The notes under the pieces were generated by a model, which was not told the DNA's origin, did not search any database, and saw nothing but the letters and a program-made list of their open reading frames with translations. The position numbers were made by a program, and so were the translations under genes. A DNA stretch of 64,000 nt from Xenopus tropicalis (lineage: Eukaryota; Chordata; Amphibia; Anura; Pipidae), in contig NC_030678.2 in NCBI RefSeq assembly GCF_000004195.4, positions 133,081,104 through 133,145,103 on the forward strand, in the 5' to 3' direction. Of the stretch, positions 1 through 11,613 are shown one piece after another. The number at the start of each line of letters is the position of its first letter. Position 1 is the first letter of the stretch.

Positions 1-330
1 GACCGATATCGCAGAAGGCTGCAGATATTGGTCGACTCGCTGATCGGGCGGGTTAAAAGATTTTGATTGGGCGCCATTGAAGGCACCCGAGCAAAATCTA
101 TGTTCAGGGCTGAATCGTAAGATATGGAGGTAGAAACAATGGGATTTCTACCTCCTTCTGCCGATTCAGCCCTGAACATAGATTTTGCTCGGGTGCCTTC
201 AATGGCGCCCAATCAAAATCTTTTAACCCGCCCGATCAGCGAGTCGACCAATATCTGCAGCCTTCTGCGATATCGGTCGCGTCGCCGTACACGCACCGAA
301 TATCGTACAAAATGAGGTTGCGTGAATTGC
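1..330. mobile_element. Palindromic MITE, 'GGCCATACAC'-ended hairpin family, cut by the window edge
   Basis: Positions about 1-118 and 160-285 are inverted copies of each other around a centre with the paired motifs gaggtagaa / ttctacctcc. Both arms carry gggctgaat, tgaaggcaccc and cgatatcg blocks. The right end reads gtacacgcaccgaatatcg. The left end is missing because the window starts inside it. Related copies are at 27206-27492, 29130-29458, 34424-34733 and, more distantly, 16975-17229 and 46562-46720. Confidence 0.75.
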
Positions 331-1233
331 CAGCTTAAGGCAGAATGTGAAATCCATTTTCTAAGAACAGTAATATAGGTTGTTGAAAAAGGAAATGGCT
401 TTTACCGTTGAGTCCAGCTGTTGCAGATAAGACCATAAGTATTCTGTATTGGCTCCAAACGGATGGACATTGAGAAATGTAGATATGATACCTGCAGGAG
501 AATAGCAGAATATTTACAATGAAACATAATTAGAACTCTCTAATACACTGCAGCACATTTAGTATTTGTCACTATATGGTGACAAATGCCTTTCCAGCAA
601 TGAGCTAGAATTCCATTGGTTAATATCTGATTATGGGGCAGTAGACAAATTTAGAATAAAGCATTTTAGATTTATTTTTCTAAATCTCATAATTCAGAGA
701 ACTGCAGCCATTTGTAACTCTGTGCCTGTGATAAAACAGTGTGGGGAAATGGTGTTTTTCAGTTCCGGCTGCAAAAAGCTTATTAACCATCAATTTTATG
801 CTTGATTTGTCAATACAAAATTGCAGTGACTGGAATAAGGCAATTACCATTTCTCCTTAGAGTAGATGTTCCCCAGAGAAAATATTTTATATAGATGTGT
901 CATGAAACACATTGACTCAAAGTTTCCCAATAATTACACTGTTCATAGTCATAAAAACTATTTAATTCCCATTATAGCTAAGTGCCAATGCAAGCAGCAC
1001 AGTAGTCCCTGATGTAGTTGCTTACTCTTCCATTGAAATAAAGCAGCTGGATGATTAGAGAGGAAGGTTAGCCTCAACAAAACTGAACTTGAAAACATTT
1101 TTCTCAGCAGCAAGTAAGTCTTTCCAACATCTTTTTGCTTGTTTGGATACAACTCACTGAGGCACGAAAACACTTGATAAGCCTTCGTATTCATAACATG
1201 AAAAAGCAGGCACTTGCCTAATGGGCCCAGATA
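331..1233. other. Intronic DNA with nothing recognised
   Basis: AT-rich sequence on the low-coordinate side of exon 3876-3978. No exon-like segment on either strand fits the remaining ENOX1 C-terminus. Short open frames here are chance. Confidence 0.5.
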
Positions 1234-2205
1234 CAGTGCTGTGCTAAAGTATTCACCCCTTTGCATTTTTCATGCCTCACAACTGGAATTAAAATGGATT
1301 GTTTTGAGAGTTTGCACCATTTCATTTACAGAACATGCCCACAACTTTGAAGATGTATTTTTTTTTGAAGCAAACAACAAATAGGACAAACCCCCCCCTA
1401 AAGTCAGTACTTTGTAGAGCCACCTTTTGCGGCAATTACAGCTGCCGAGTTGCTTTGGATAAGTCTCTATGAGCTTGCCACATCTTGCCACTGGGGTTTT
1501 TTCCCATTCCTCAGGGCAAAACTGCTCCAGCTCATTCATGTTGGATGGTTTTCGCTTGTGAACAGCAATGGATTGAGGTCTGGACTTTGACTAAGCCATT
1601 CTAACACATTAAAATATTTGCCCTTAAACCACTCAAGTGATGCTTTAGCAGAATGCATCATATCATTGTCCTGCTGGAAGGTAAACCTCCGTCCCAGTCT
1701 CAAATCACAGGCAGACTGACGTTTTTGTTTAAGAATATCCCTGTATTTAGCACCATCCATCTTTCCCTCGACTCGGACCAGTTGACCAAAGTTTCCCAGT
1801 CCCTGCTGCCACCACCATGTTTCACTGTGGCGATGGTGTTCTTGGGGTGATGGGATGTGTTGGGTTTGTGCCAGACATAGCATTTTCCTTGGTGGCCGAA
1901 AAGTTCAATTTTAGTCTCATCTGACAAGAGCACCTTCTTCCATAAATTTGGGAGGTCGCCCACATGCATTTTGGCAAACTCAAAACGTGCCTTCTTATTT
2001 TTAACGTTAAGTAATGGCTTTTTTCTGGCCACTCTTCCATAAAGCCCAGCTCTATGGAGTGTACGGCTTATTGTGGTCCTATGGACAGATACTCCAGTCT
2101 CTGCTGTGGAACTCTGCAACTCCTTCAGGGTTACATTTGGTCACTGTGCTGCCTCTCTGATTAATGCCCTCCTTGCCCGGTCTGTGAGTTTTGTAATGCC
2201 TTACA
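1234..2205 (-). mobile_element. Tc1-like DNA transposon, 5'-truncated and frameshifted
   Basis: The left end is an inverted-terminal-repeat-like cagtgctgtgctaaagtatt preceded by the TA target (1232-1233). Minus-strand frames give recognisable Tc1 transposase pieces: an HTH/catalytic segment with GLYGRVARKKPLL and LLSDETKIELFG (about 1822-2119), FQQDND and LEWLSQSPDLNP (about 1560-1700), and a C-terminal piece at 1270-1539 containing NELEQFCPEEW. Frames are broken between pieces and homology stops near 2205, so the N-terminal part and the second terminal repeat are lost. It cannot be active. Confidence 0.88.
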
Positions 2206-3875
2206 ATTTCTACTACTTGTAATCAGGTGGAAAATAGCAGCAATCAAAACGCCCTTTTGAGCGTTCCCACTTAGGAACAATGGAACCTGCAGCAACACAA
2301 GCAGTGCCAGGGCCAGCAGCTTCCAAGGTTTAGCCCTAAGTCCACTCTATAGAGCGTAATTTTTAATAAACCTTTTGTAGGACTGATCTTTCTCTAATTC
2401 ATGACTTTTAACATGTTCCAAAAATATCTGTAATTTCCATAATAAGTCAAACTGATTGCAGTTTTATTTTGCTTCTTTTTATAGGAAAAAAATCAGAAAT
2501 CAGGCTTCCCATTAGAAACTGATCGAAATATTAATTTTAACTATATCTACACAATCAATTCAAAATTTCACAGGTTTTTTTTAGGTTTTCCAACCTAACA
2601 CACTGATTTTTACTTGTTCATACACAAGTTACTTTTGTAAAACTTTAAGACCAAGAGAAAAACATCAGTAAATAAAACACACACCTACATTGGACACTTT
2701 AGGGCTATTCTGTACACACTCCAAGCGGTTTAACTACCCCTACTTAGAGCAGTGAGTGGCAGCAGATTTGCCACTAAGTACAGTGCTGCAAATAATTTTG
2801 GCCTACGGCAAACTGCTCCCCTCTGGTCCAATGAGAGGCAACCTGGCAGATTCAGCTGCACTTGCTATAAAATACCAGTACCATTTATGAAACATTCATG
2901 GTTTATTTACAAAAACTGGATTGCCTCAATGCTGTAACCCTTAATCATCAATCACATATTTGTTTTAATAATTTTAATCACTACAGTCTGTGAGCAATAG
3001 TCACACTGTGTGATTATTTTTTGTTTTATTTAGATGATTTTATTACATTTTTAGCTTTGTTTTGTTGTTTGAATGCGCCTGCAGAACATTAATTGCACAG
3101 CAATTGTAGTGGAACTGGCATTTTAACTACCGATCTCACTGTGCAGTAATTTTTTATATTTTTCTTACATTTTATTTTACTGTTTATTTCATTCTTGCCT
3201 GTAAATATTCCATATGCAATATATTTATTGTGGTGTTTCTGCATGCCACATTCTTTGGTAAAGCAATGCAGTTTGGCATCAAATTGTTCATAACACCAAG
3301 TTTTATGTTTGTAACTCCCAAGGACATGTGGGAGACAGGAGCTGTTAAGTGCAGACTTCAAATTTAAGAAAAGTTTTGCAGTTTGGAATGGAAAGACATA
3401 TTATATTACTGTTAGGGACAATTTTGCCTTTGTAAGTGTGCTCACGTCTAGTGCTGTTCTTCAAAATGTTTTATTTTGACCTGTCAGGAATCTTTATACA
3501 TGCTACTGGTGCACTAGAGAAGCCAGTTTATTATATTAAATAATATTTTATTATACAGTCACATTCTCTGTTGCATTTCTCTATATTATAAAATTATTAT
3601 TTTGGGCATTTATAGTCCTATACCGTGTTACAGAAAATGAAGCAAATATGCAAATAATGTGAAAAAATAGCTGGCTTTTTGCTAACTCTGGGTTTTTGCA
3701 TTGGCAAACTTTGCCCAGTATCAGTAAATAAGCTCCAGTATCCCACAGTGTATAAAATATGAGCAATATTCTCCTGTTCTTCCTTCTGCTTTTATAACAT
3801 GCTTCTCTATAATCTAAACCATAGTTTCACAGTAATTCTGTATTATATAGTAATTCTGCATTTGAGATTAGTTAC
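2206..3875. other. Intronic DNA, no gene seen
   Basis: The intron flank immediately downstream (transcript sense) of exon 3876-3978. Around 2700-2880 there is a GC-richer stretch that may be an old MITE fragment. Nothing matches the missing ENOX1 terminal exon. Confidence 0.5.
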
Positions 3876-3978
3876 CTATTAACAGGGCTTCTTTTTCTGA
3901 TTTGAGAGATTGTCTTTGTTTTTCAGCATCTTTTTCTTTATCATGGTTGTACACAGCAACGCTGACAGTGCTGGTTTC
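3876..3978 (-). CDS. enox1: enox1 coding exon (start of C-terminal domain), 103 nt
   Basis: The acceptor ends ctttgcag and the donor is gtaact. It starts in phase 0; 34 codons plus a final G. The peptide includes TVSVAVYNHDKEKDAEKQR and ends SLKSEKEALLI, with the split codon expected to be Gly (human continues GIISTF). SLKSEKEALLIG is the conserved entry into the C-terminal domain that carries the HVHPFG and TGVGA motifs in ENOX proteins. The next exon is not found between 1 and 3875, so it lies outside the window. Confidence 0.97.
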
Positions 3979-4460
3979 CTGCAAAGTAAACATGGTTACA
4001 TCATGGCTATATATTCCAGTCTGTAGCTCATGCAATAACAATACAATGTTTGTTTAATTTTTTAACAATATTTTATGGAGCACAGAAGGCGAGTCATATA
4101 TTGACTGTAACATTTACTGTTTGTCCACTCAGTCTAAACACTGCTCTCATAGCAAAACAAAATTTAAAAATACAGTGTGCATTCAATGTAACACTTGCTA
4201 TATCCCTTTAATGTTATTCAATCCATTGCTTTTGGCAATCTTGTAAAGAGCAGGTAGCGTACACTGAAAATCTTCCTTCTTTAATTAAACAGAAGCACTA
4301 GAGCCATGAACACAGGGGAAATTTATGTGCAGAATAAAGCTTTAGTGTGAGAAGTTATTAAGGCATAGCAACAGTAGCCAAGGATACTGCTACAACATAA
4401 TATTATATAACATTACGAGCAAATGCTTTAAGTCACAAGAAAAATATTTTGTATGTCTAA

Positions 4461-4826
4461 CATATAAAGGAGAAGGAAAGGTATGATCAAAAATGTTAGG
4501 TACCCCCAGTGATTGTAATTACTTACCTGATACCTTGGGTTGGTGCTTCTGTTAGCAGAAACCTGCTCTGGCCCAGGGTACCTGTGAGCGAGAGATCCTC
4601 TTCTTTCTGTCTTTGCGCCGCTTGCACATGTGCAGTAGAATAAGAAGCCAAACCTCAACAAAAAAGCCGGATTTATCACTGTACTGCGCATGCATCAGCC
4701 CTGGAATCGCGAAGAACCAAGGCAGGAGGAAGAGGATGGCTTGTGAGCAGGTACCCTGAGCTGGTGCAATTTTCTGATGACAGGGGCATTGGCCTGGGCT
4801 TTAGGTAAGTGATGGTACCTTTCATT
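4461..4826. mobile_element. Palindromic MITE, 'AAAGGAGAAGGAAAGG / GGTACCCCC' family
   Basis: Starts with aaaggagaaggaaagg, then gttaggtacccccagtgatt and a ttacctgatacc block. The inverse of the block recurs near 4800 (ggtaagtgatgg). Internal sequence includes a tgcgcatgca core. Same family as 6217-6556 and the outer element at 34138-34801. Confidence 0.75.
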
Positions 4827-4829
4827 TTT

Positions 4830-5062
4830 CTGTAATTTACATTGCCATGGCTTAAATCTCATTTTAAAAAAATAATTTCAACATGAAATAAACTCAATAC
4901 GATTGTTTTGCCTGCAATAAGGATTAATTATATCTTAGTTGGGATCAAGTACAAGGTACTGTTTTATTTAAAAAAATATTTAAAATTTTTTAAATGATTA
5001 CATTACAATGGGCATTCTCTTAATTTAGGACTTTCTGAATAATGATCCCATACCTTTATCTG
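4830..5062. mobile_element. Fragment of the dispersed 'CAGGTATGGGACC' palindromic family
   Basis: Contains the family's internal markers attgttttgcctgcaataag, atatcttagttgggatcaag and tacaaggtactgtttta, ending with the right-terminal atcccatacct. The left terminus is missing. About ten copies of this family occur in the window; the best is at 38137-38458. Confidence 0.75.
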
Positions 5063-5319
5063 TAAACAGATAACTGCAAGTCGTCTCAGAGTTCCATGAC
5101 CTTTATAGTTAGGGCAGATTGTCAGCTATACAGGGAGGGGCCAATGTCTAATGTTACACATTTGTAACAAAATATTTAATTTTTATTCAATATTAGTTCC
5201 CTGTTCTATTAAGATATTGTTAAAATATACACTACTGAATATACAAGTAGTGCTATATAAAAACAGACCTACAAATATGATCCTCCACAACCTCTTTGGC
5301 TTTGAAAGTATGTGTGCAG

Positions 5320-5526
5320 TAGGGCTGCCACCTCACCCCTTATATTACGACCACATATTGAATCCACATTCTGCATGGCTAAATAGCGAATAATCTTGAT
5401 GCATGCTGCAGACTGAACTGATTTATGTGCAGCCATGCAGCATGCATCAAAATTAATTGCTAACTAGCCATGCAGGATGAATATTCAATATGTGACCACT
5501 ATAAAAGGAGTGAGGTAGCCACCCTA
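5320..5526. mobile_element. hAT-like MITE with exact 8-bp target duplication
   Basis: The terminal repeats are tagggctgccacctcac on the left and gtgaggtagccacccta on the right. The flanks are identical 8-mers, gtgtgcag at 5312-5319 and 5527-5534. An 8-bp duplication is the signature of hAT superfamily transposition. Length 207 bp, with palindromic internal sequence (gcatggctaa / ttagc-catgc) and no coding capacity. Confidence 0.85.
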
Positions 5527-5565
5527 GTGTGCAGCCCAGTCTAGACTCCCCCATATTGTATCCCT

Positions 5566-6695
5566 CCTGTATAAAATGATACTAGCTTACAAATACATAG
5601 CAAATCCCTCTTTCACTTCTTATTGGAAAACAGAACTAGGAACAACTATATCTGAACACAACTGGGAAAATATCCTTAAATGTTCAGTAATAAATACCAG
5701 GAATATGCATACAAATTATTTCCCAGATCATATAGGACTCCGGTTAGAGTAAAACCTCTATATATATAAAAAAAAAAAAAAAAGTAGACCTACTCTTTCA
5801 CACTTCTGGCTTCTGTGCCCTGTGCTAAATGAATATTGGTCAGCAGTGTTAGCAGAAAACTGCCTAAAAATCCCTTAACAATCCTACTATACCACCAAAT
5901 TGAAACATTTGATCAGTTAAAAACTAATATTTTAACTCAAATGTTAATGGCAGCTAAATCTTTGATACACTGGAGAAGCACAAAAGCCCCAACCAAGGCT
6001 GAATGGCACAAAACTGTGAACGACGTAGACTTGATGGAAGAAATAACATACTACATCAATAACAAATATAAAAAAATGTGCAGCAACGGGGTATTACATA
6101 AGACAGGAACACTGTTGGTGGCAAAATTGATACGAAAACATGGAACGGAGAATCTTTGAAATCTGTTAAAATGACTAACAAGTTTATGTTTCAACTTTTC
6201 TTATATACCTTTTTGCTTAAAGGACAAGGAAAGGCTAAGTTGCTTGGGGGTGCCAAAATGTTAGGCACCCCCAAGTGACTTTAATTGCTTACCTTGTACC
6301 CCGGGCTGGTGCCCCTGTTAGGAGAAAACAGCACCAGCCCGGGGTACCTGTAGCGATGCGCTTCCTCCTTCGACTTTTCTGTTAAAGTTCGACTTTTTCA
6401 CTCTACTGCGCATGTACGCGAGCGAACAGGAAGGAGGAAGTGCTGCAGCTACCCCGGCTGGTGCTGTTCTCTCCCAAGAGGGGCACCAGCCCGGGGTAAA
6501 AGGTAGGCCTAACATTTTGGCACCCCCAAGTGACTTTGCCTTTCCTTCTCCTTTAATAAGAGCAATGTATACAATATCTTGGAAACTGAGATACAACTTG
6601 TATATATAACAATTTGTATGTCTGAGATGGCAATGTATTAAAATGTTTGACTTTGTGTTCCCATGGAAATTGCAATAAACTTGAATTTGAACAAA
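5566..6695 (+). mobile_element. 3' end of a Tx1/L1-like LINE (broken), interrupted by a MITE
   Basis: A plus-strand frame at 5566-5752 includes YKYIANPSFTSYWKTELG and HNWENILKC. A second frame within 5836-6159 contains MAAKSLIHWRSTKAPTKAEW. These resemble the C-terminal end of L1/Tx1-type ORF2 proteins. The two frames are separated by a stop and an A-run at 5767-5782. The 3' UTR-like tail resumes after the MITE at 6217-6556 and ends in caataaacttgaatttgaac near 6695. Clade assignment is by eye. Confidence 0.7.
6217..6556. mobile_element. Palindromic MITE with TTAA target, nested in the LINE tail
   Basis: Flanked by TTAA at 6217-6220 and 6553-6556. Termini aaaggacaaggaaaggc and cctttccttctccttt. 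The two arms carry ggcacccccaagtgactt and its inverse, and cagcccggggta in both orientations, around a centre with tctactgcgcatg. Inserted into the 3' tail of the LINE at 5566-6695, so it is younger than that LINE. Confidence 0.85.
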
Positions 6696-7031
6696 AAGAT
6701 AGACCTACAGGCAGGTTTATTGGCTCCTGATGAAATGGATTCTAATGTGTTGTGACTGATGAACAAGGAACAATCTCTGTAAAGTGCTAAAGATGCTGGC
6801 ACTAGAATTAAAGATAAATGCCAGAAGCAACTATTTCCTGTTGTAAGCTGTTCTACAGTAGTGTTCTGTCTGTGCTATTACTGTTATAACTGTTGCTATT
6901 ACTCTGCATATTTATATACCCTTATTATGCTTGGGACCACAGGTAACAAAGAGGGGAAAGTGTATTTTAAAGTGTATTTTAATTTAAATCATTCACAATC
7001 CCATTGCCCATCCATTGCTCTACTACTAGAG

Positions 7032-7856
7032 CAGTGCTGTCCAACCTCTGCGGTGCAGAGGGCCGGAATTTCTCTTGCATACATGGTGGAGGGCCGCTAA
7101 TGGAAGCCAGTTGTGGCCACTCCCCCATATTAAACCACACCCACTTCAAACCACACCCATTTTATCACAATGGTCGCTGCAGGGATATCAACCATCATTC
7201 ATATGTTAAAGAATTAAATTGTCATATTAAGACACACCCATAAATCCATATGCCTCCTCCCCTGTGGATAGCACAGCAACCCCCAGCATATAATTACACA
7301 CCTTAGGGACCATTTAATGGCTATTTCCAACTGCTAACAAACTCCCAGAACAAACCCCTGCCAGGTTCAACTCCCACAGGCAGCATAGGGTAGGCAGAGT
7401 ATGGCGCACACAGTCAGCACTCTGCCTGTCCTATGATGCCTGTGGGTGCCATACCCTCCCTGCCCTATGCTGCCTGTGTGTGCCATACCCTCCCTGCCCT
7501 ATCCTGCCTATGTGCCATACTCTGCCTACCCTAGGCAGCATAGTCCAGGCAGTACATACAATGTCTGAGATGTGAAGAGGTGAACAATGTGGGTGATTAT
7601 AGCCTGAGCCTGAGGTGTGAACACTGCAGGGGGTGAACAATGCAGAGATTAAAAGGTGTGAACAACACAGGGGATTACATTTTTAAACAATACAGAGGGA
7701 TTACAGCCTGAATCTGAGGTGAGAACCATGCAGGGGGCCAGTTAATCTCAGTACTGATACCATTTAAAGTTACACAAAGGTAAGCTATCAAAGCAGCCAG
7801 ATAGAGGGGGGTCGAGGGCTGCATGCGGCCCGCGGCCCGCCAGTTGGACAGCACTG
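7032..7856. mobile_element. hAT-type non-autonomous transposon, 825 bp, exact 8-bp TSD
   Basis: Inverted termini cagtgctgtccaac (7032) and gttggacagcactg (ending 7856) match perfectly over 14 bp. Flanks are identical 8-mers tactagag at 7024-7031 and 7857-7864. The interior has cacacccac-type repeats and direct copies of 'ccataccctccctgccctat' near 7450-7500, but no transposase frame. Clear hAT (Charlie-like terminus) signature. Confidence 0.92.
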
Positions 7857-7864
7857 TACTAGAG

Positions 7865-10199
7865 TATTGTTCCATAATAAGAATTATCCTACAATTTCAG
7901 TCTGAATGTTAGTTTAAGATTATTATACAATTGATATCTGAACATCTGTCGTAAGAAGACTAAAATCTGAACATGTTTGGCCACCTTTACAGTTTAGCTG
8001 TTCCTTGTAAAACCTTCTACCTAATAAGACAACAATCAATCCTTTATCAAAAGTGCTTTATGTGTCTACCCAAACTATACAGAAGACAAAATAATAGGCA
8101 ATAGGGTCATTCTAAGTAACAATTTAGGATGGTGAGATGTTACTTGCCTAAAGGCAAAAACATTCAGTATGATGTTAACAGTAATATTCCAAGAACAACT
8201 TGCAATTAGTCTTCATTAGTATTTTAATGTACTTTAAGTCTCCAGCTGGGCATTTCAGCAACCAGTCAGTGGTTTGAATGAGTCACTAGAAAAATAGGAG
8301 AGGGCCTAATAAAAAATATAAGCAATAAAAAGTAACAATGCATTTGTAGCCTCACAGAGCAATCTTTTTTTTTTGTTGCCGGGTGAGTTACCACCTTCTG
8401 AAAGCTAGAAGGAGCTAGAAGAAGGCAGCAAATAATATAAAAAACTATACTATAAGTTAGCGTAAAGATTCACCTTTTAGTTAACATTCAATATACTATT
8501 AATTTGAGAGGTATATATTATTTTTCCTTTTTATCACTTATGTTTCTATTCAGGCCTCTCTCAATTATCTGAGAGTCTCTCATTCAAACCACTGCCTGGT
8601 TCCTAGGGTAAATTGCACCCTAACAACCAAATGGCTACTAAAATTTCAATCTGGCAAGCTGTTAAATAAAGAAAATCACTGTCTACACTATACAAAAATT
8701 TTATTTAAAGATTAACCTATCCCCTTGAACCGACTTTGGACCCTTTTATGGAAGCCACTGCAAACAAAGCAAGACAGTGATTCATATGTTCAGGTTTCAA
8801 TTACAAAATTTCTGTTTCTTATTTTGTTTTACTTATATATCTATATAATCAGGTTAACTAAACTGCCACATTGAGATTATTGAAAACATGGGAGTCATTC
8901 TGGCATTAGATTATACTGCAGAAGTATAATCAAAGACACACCGTGTGCATATGATTTTTTCCACACTGCAACACATTTTACAAGGTGCTACAAAGAACTG
9001 ATGAAGAGCTGTTGTTATTTCATACATATTAAAATGTGCAAAATTTGGGTCCTAGAATGTATTCTTAGATACATTTATAGCACATTCCTTATAACCAATG
9101 CTCATCTAGAGCCAGATGGGCCTAAGCTACAAACTAAAAGGTGGCTGTAAGTAGCTCTGAGGACATTTTCTAGATGCAGATCAATGAAATGGATTAGCCA
9201 CAGAATAATCCAACAGTTGGCCTGCTTCTCTGCTCAATGATTACTTGATTTGCCTGCCTACAGTACAAAGTCATTCCCACTGCATCTGGTTTAATCTTCT
9301 GGCAACTAAAATAAATTGCCTGTTCTGCATGGTTATCTTTTGTTGTCCCACAGCTACACACTGACTGGCAATGCGCCCCAAGGCTTCTGTGAGCGAGAGT
9401 CAAACCCAGGCGATGAAAGAATGTAACATTCATATTGAATCCCTAAGCATCTGTCATACTGGGCTAAAACCACACTCTATAAATACCTGTTGTGATATCT
9501 TTGCTCAATGACACATGGCATTTGCATTTATGTGCCTGAGCCTCAAGAAAAAAGCAACTCTGAGTAGAGGGAGTTATATCTAAAGTTATTCTTATGTCTT
9601 GGCTGCCACTCTCATAAACATGTAGCTAGTTGGCATAGTGATCCCTCTGCAACACAATCTAAGTGCAAGTCTAATGATATCTTTAAGTAAAACATGGTAA
9701 ATGTCTTATGACTCTGTGTAATGACTGTACTTACTGAGAACTGAAGTATTATTGTAACAAAGTACAAATGCATGCTCAAGCCTCTTGGAACACACTGGTG
9801 GCTGAATGAACTCTATTACATTTTCTTTTGAATGAAACAAGGAAACCCTATCCCTGAATATTTTTTTAGTCCCAGTGCAAATGCCCCCTCCCCACCCAAT
9901 TCACTGATACTTCCATAGCTATTCCTTGTTGTGTTTCCTTAAGTGCAGTAAGGATTCGGCATGTCTCTTCAAATCCCAAACTTGATCTCAGTTATTGATG
10001 AGCAGGCATGTGTTCTTGGTCACTAATCATGGGATGGGAATGGAAGAGACATGGCCAAAAGTGGTGGCTGCCACCACAGCTGCACGGCTCTGCAAATTAC
10101 GATTTTGATCACTGTAAAAGTAGCTTTGTGAGAAACTCTGATTTTAAAACCATGTTGTGCTCCCAAGTGCAATGTTCTGTATTTGCCAGGCACTAGTGA
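7865..10199. other. Intronic DNA with old MITE fragments
   Basis: Mostly unrecognised AT-rich DNA. Around 8260-8700 there are blocks (agtggtttgaatgag, tctctcattcaaaccactgcctggtt, ctagggtaa) that resemble the two arms of a common frog MITE, with a broken centre. No exon seen. Confidence 0.45.
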
Positions 10200-10485
10200 T
10201 GTGCAGGTTGACCCACTACCCCAGGAACTGTGGGTTTACCCTCAGGTCATAAGGGTTAGGGGTGAAATTTGGGCGACCATTGTGGGTTGTGGTTGGGTGT
10301 GGGTCAGACTGGGGAAGTACACTCTCCCTCTGCTCCCAAGGTTTCTCTGTCTTAGAACCTAAGGTGCATGCAGAAGTAGTGCACAGAGCGGAAAGACACA
10401 GATACAGGTTGGGGCTGGTCCTACAATGGCAAGTTAGGGTCAGGTGCAGCTTGAGTTTTTCCTGACCTGCACTTCACTATCAGGC
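10196..10485 (+). repeat. Dispersed repeat, copy 1 (inverted partner at 48900-49190)
   Basis: Contains gggcgaccattgtgggt, gtgggtcagactggggaagt, tctgctcccaaggtttc and cttgagtttttcctgacctg. The same blocks occur in reverse complement at 48900-49190. It is about 290 bp with no coding capacity; class unknown. Confidence 0.8.
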
Positions 10486-10844
10486 ATGTTCTAGCACATT
10501 GCAAATACAATAAATGGAGGGCACTCAAAGCAAGGGAATACCTGCTAAATATGGCAAACAGGCATTCATCACACCTAACTGAGAGGTAAAATCACATAAC
10601 ATTATAAATTCTCCTTAATAAAGGCTTGTGCAGAAACGCTGGGGCAATACCCATTTGCTCAAAAGCATCCACTTTTCGGTAGTCTTGTATTCTATTATAA
10701 CTGGGTGTTATGTACAATGTATAATTCTTATGTCACTATTGAGTACTGTGATTTGTATGACATTATTAAAGCATTATTATATTTTTCACTATACCACCCT
10801 AGTCTGGTTTTTTTATATTGTCAGTGTTAATGATTTATAGGGGG

Positions 10845-10990
10845 TTATGTAATAAAAGACACAACAAGTTTGCCCAGGAGCGGTGGCCCATAGCAACCAA
10901 TCAACAGGTAGCATTTACTGGTCACCAGTTTAAAGGCAAACATCTTATTGGTTACAGCTTATGGGCAAATTTAGTGCCTTTTATTACATA
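10845..10990. mobile_element. Short MITE, 'TATGTAATAAAA' ends
   Basis: Inverted ends tatgtaataaaagac and gccttttattacata. The internal part has the motif cccatagcaaccaatcaaca and its inverse ttattggttacagcttatggg. A diverged relative is at 53196-53325, and 46507-46555 carries the same internal motif. Confidence 0.75.
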
Positions 10991-11559
10991 TGGTGGATAA
11001 TGTTCTAGCACATTAGTCATGATTTCAGACTGTAATGCTGAATGCATCATTCTAATGTACATAAAGCACTTGGAACCATTTACTGTCTTTTCTGTAGTCT
11101 CTATGGCCTGGATTTGGTGCCTGTATTTATAAATAATTTAATAAAACTATAATGAGGCATTACAAATACAAATGTACAAAAATGTACATTTTCTAAAGCA
11201 ACTGAGTTTTCCAATGTGTAATTAATATACATGATGTGGAGAGTAAAAGGGTAATATTAGCTGGTTTTTCAGAATAATAGATATTTTTGACACATTTTAT
11301 CCTAGTTTTCATGCAGTCAGAGCTCATATTTTTAACTAACAAATCACCATGCACTGACTGATATATTTCCTTGTGTACTGAGAACAGTCAGAGCAAAACA
11401 TAAATATGTAAGATGCAGAAGTATTACAAATGGAACAATTACTTTGCCACGGTTATTACATCAAAAATGAAATCGGGAATGAGAAAGGCCTATTACGGTA
11501 ACAGAGAACAGTGCTCCGAAGGGAACGGAATGTGACTAGCATTATTTCATGGTACCTAC

Positions 11560-11613
11560 TTTGCTAAGGTATTCCTGGTTGGTGACGTCTGTAACTTCTT
11601 TGGCACTTTTGAG
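11560..11613 (-). CDS. enox1: enox1 small coding exon, 54 nt
   Basis: A small exon of 18 codons, phase 0-0. The acceptor is a T-rich tract ending tgcag and the donor is gtaggt. It encodes LKSAKEVTDVTNQEYLSK, aligning with the divergent segment after LQEQ in human ENOX1 (LKGTKELVETNG and following). Support comes from phase, splice sites and the fit of its length: frog and human differ by about one residue between LQEQ/LKEQ and the next conserved block. It is symmetric and therefore skippable in frame. Confidence 0.93.

Noticed and set aside
1..3875. Possible final enox1 exon (HVHPFG / TGVGA region) at the left end
   Set aside because: Looked for on the minus strand and not found; the region is repeat and AT-rich intron.
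6412..6609. Overlapping open frames on both strands within 6318-6609
   Set aside because: They are shadows of the palindromic MITE at 6217-6556.
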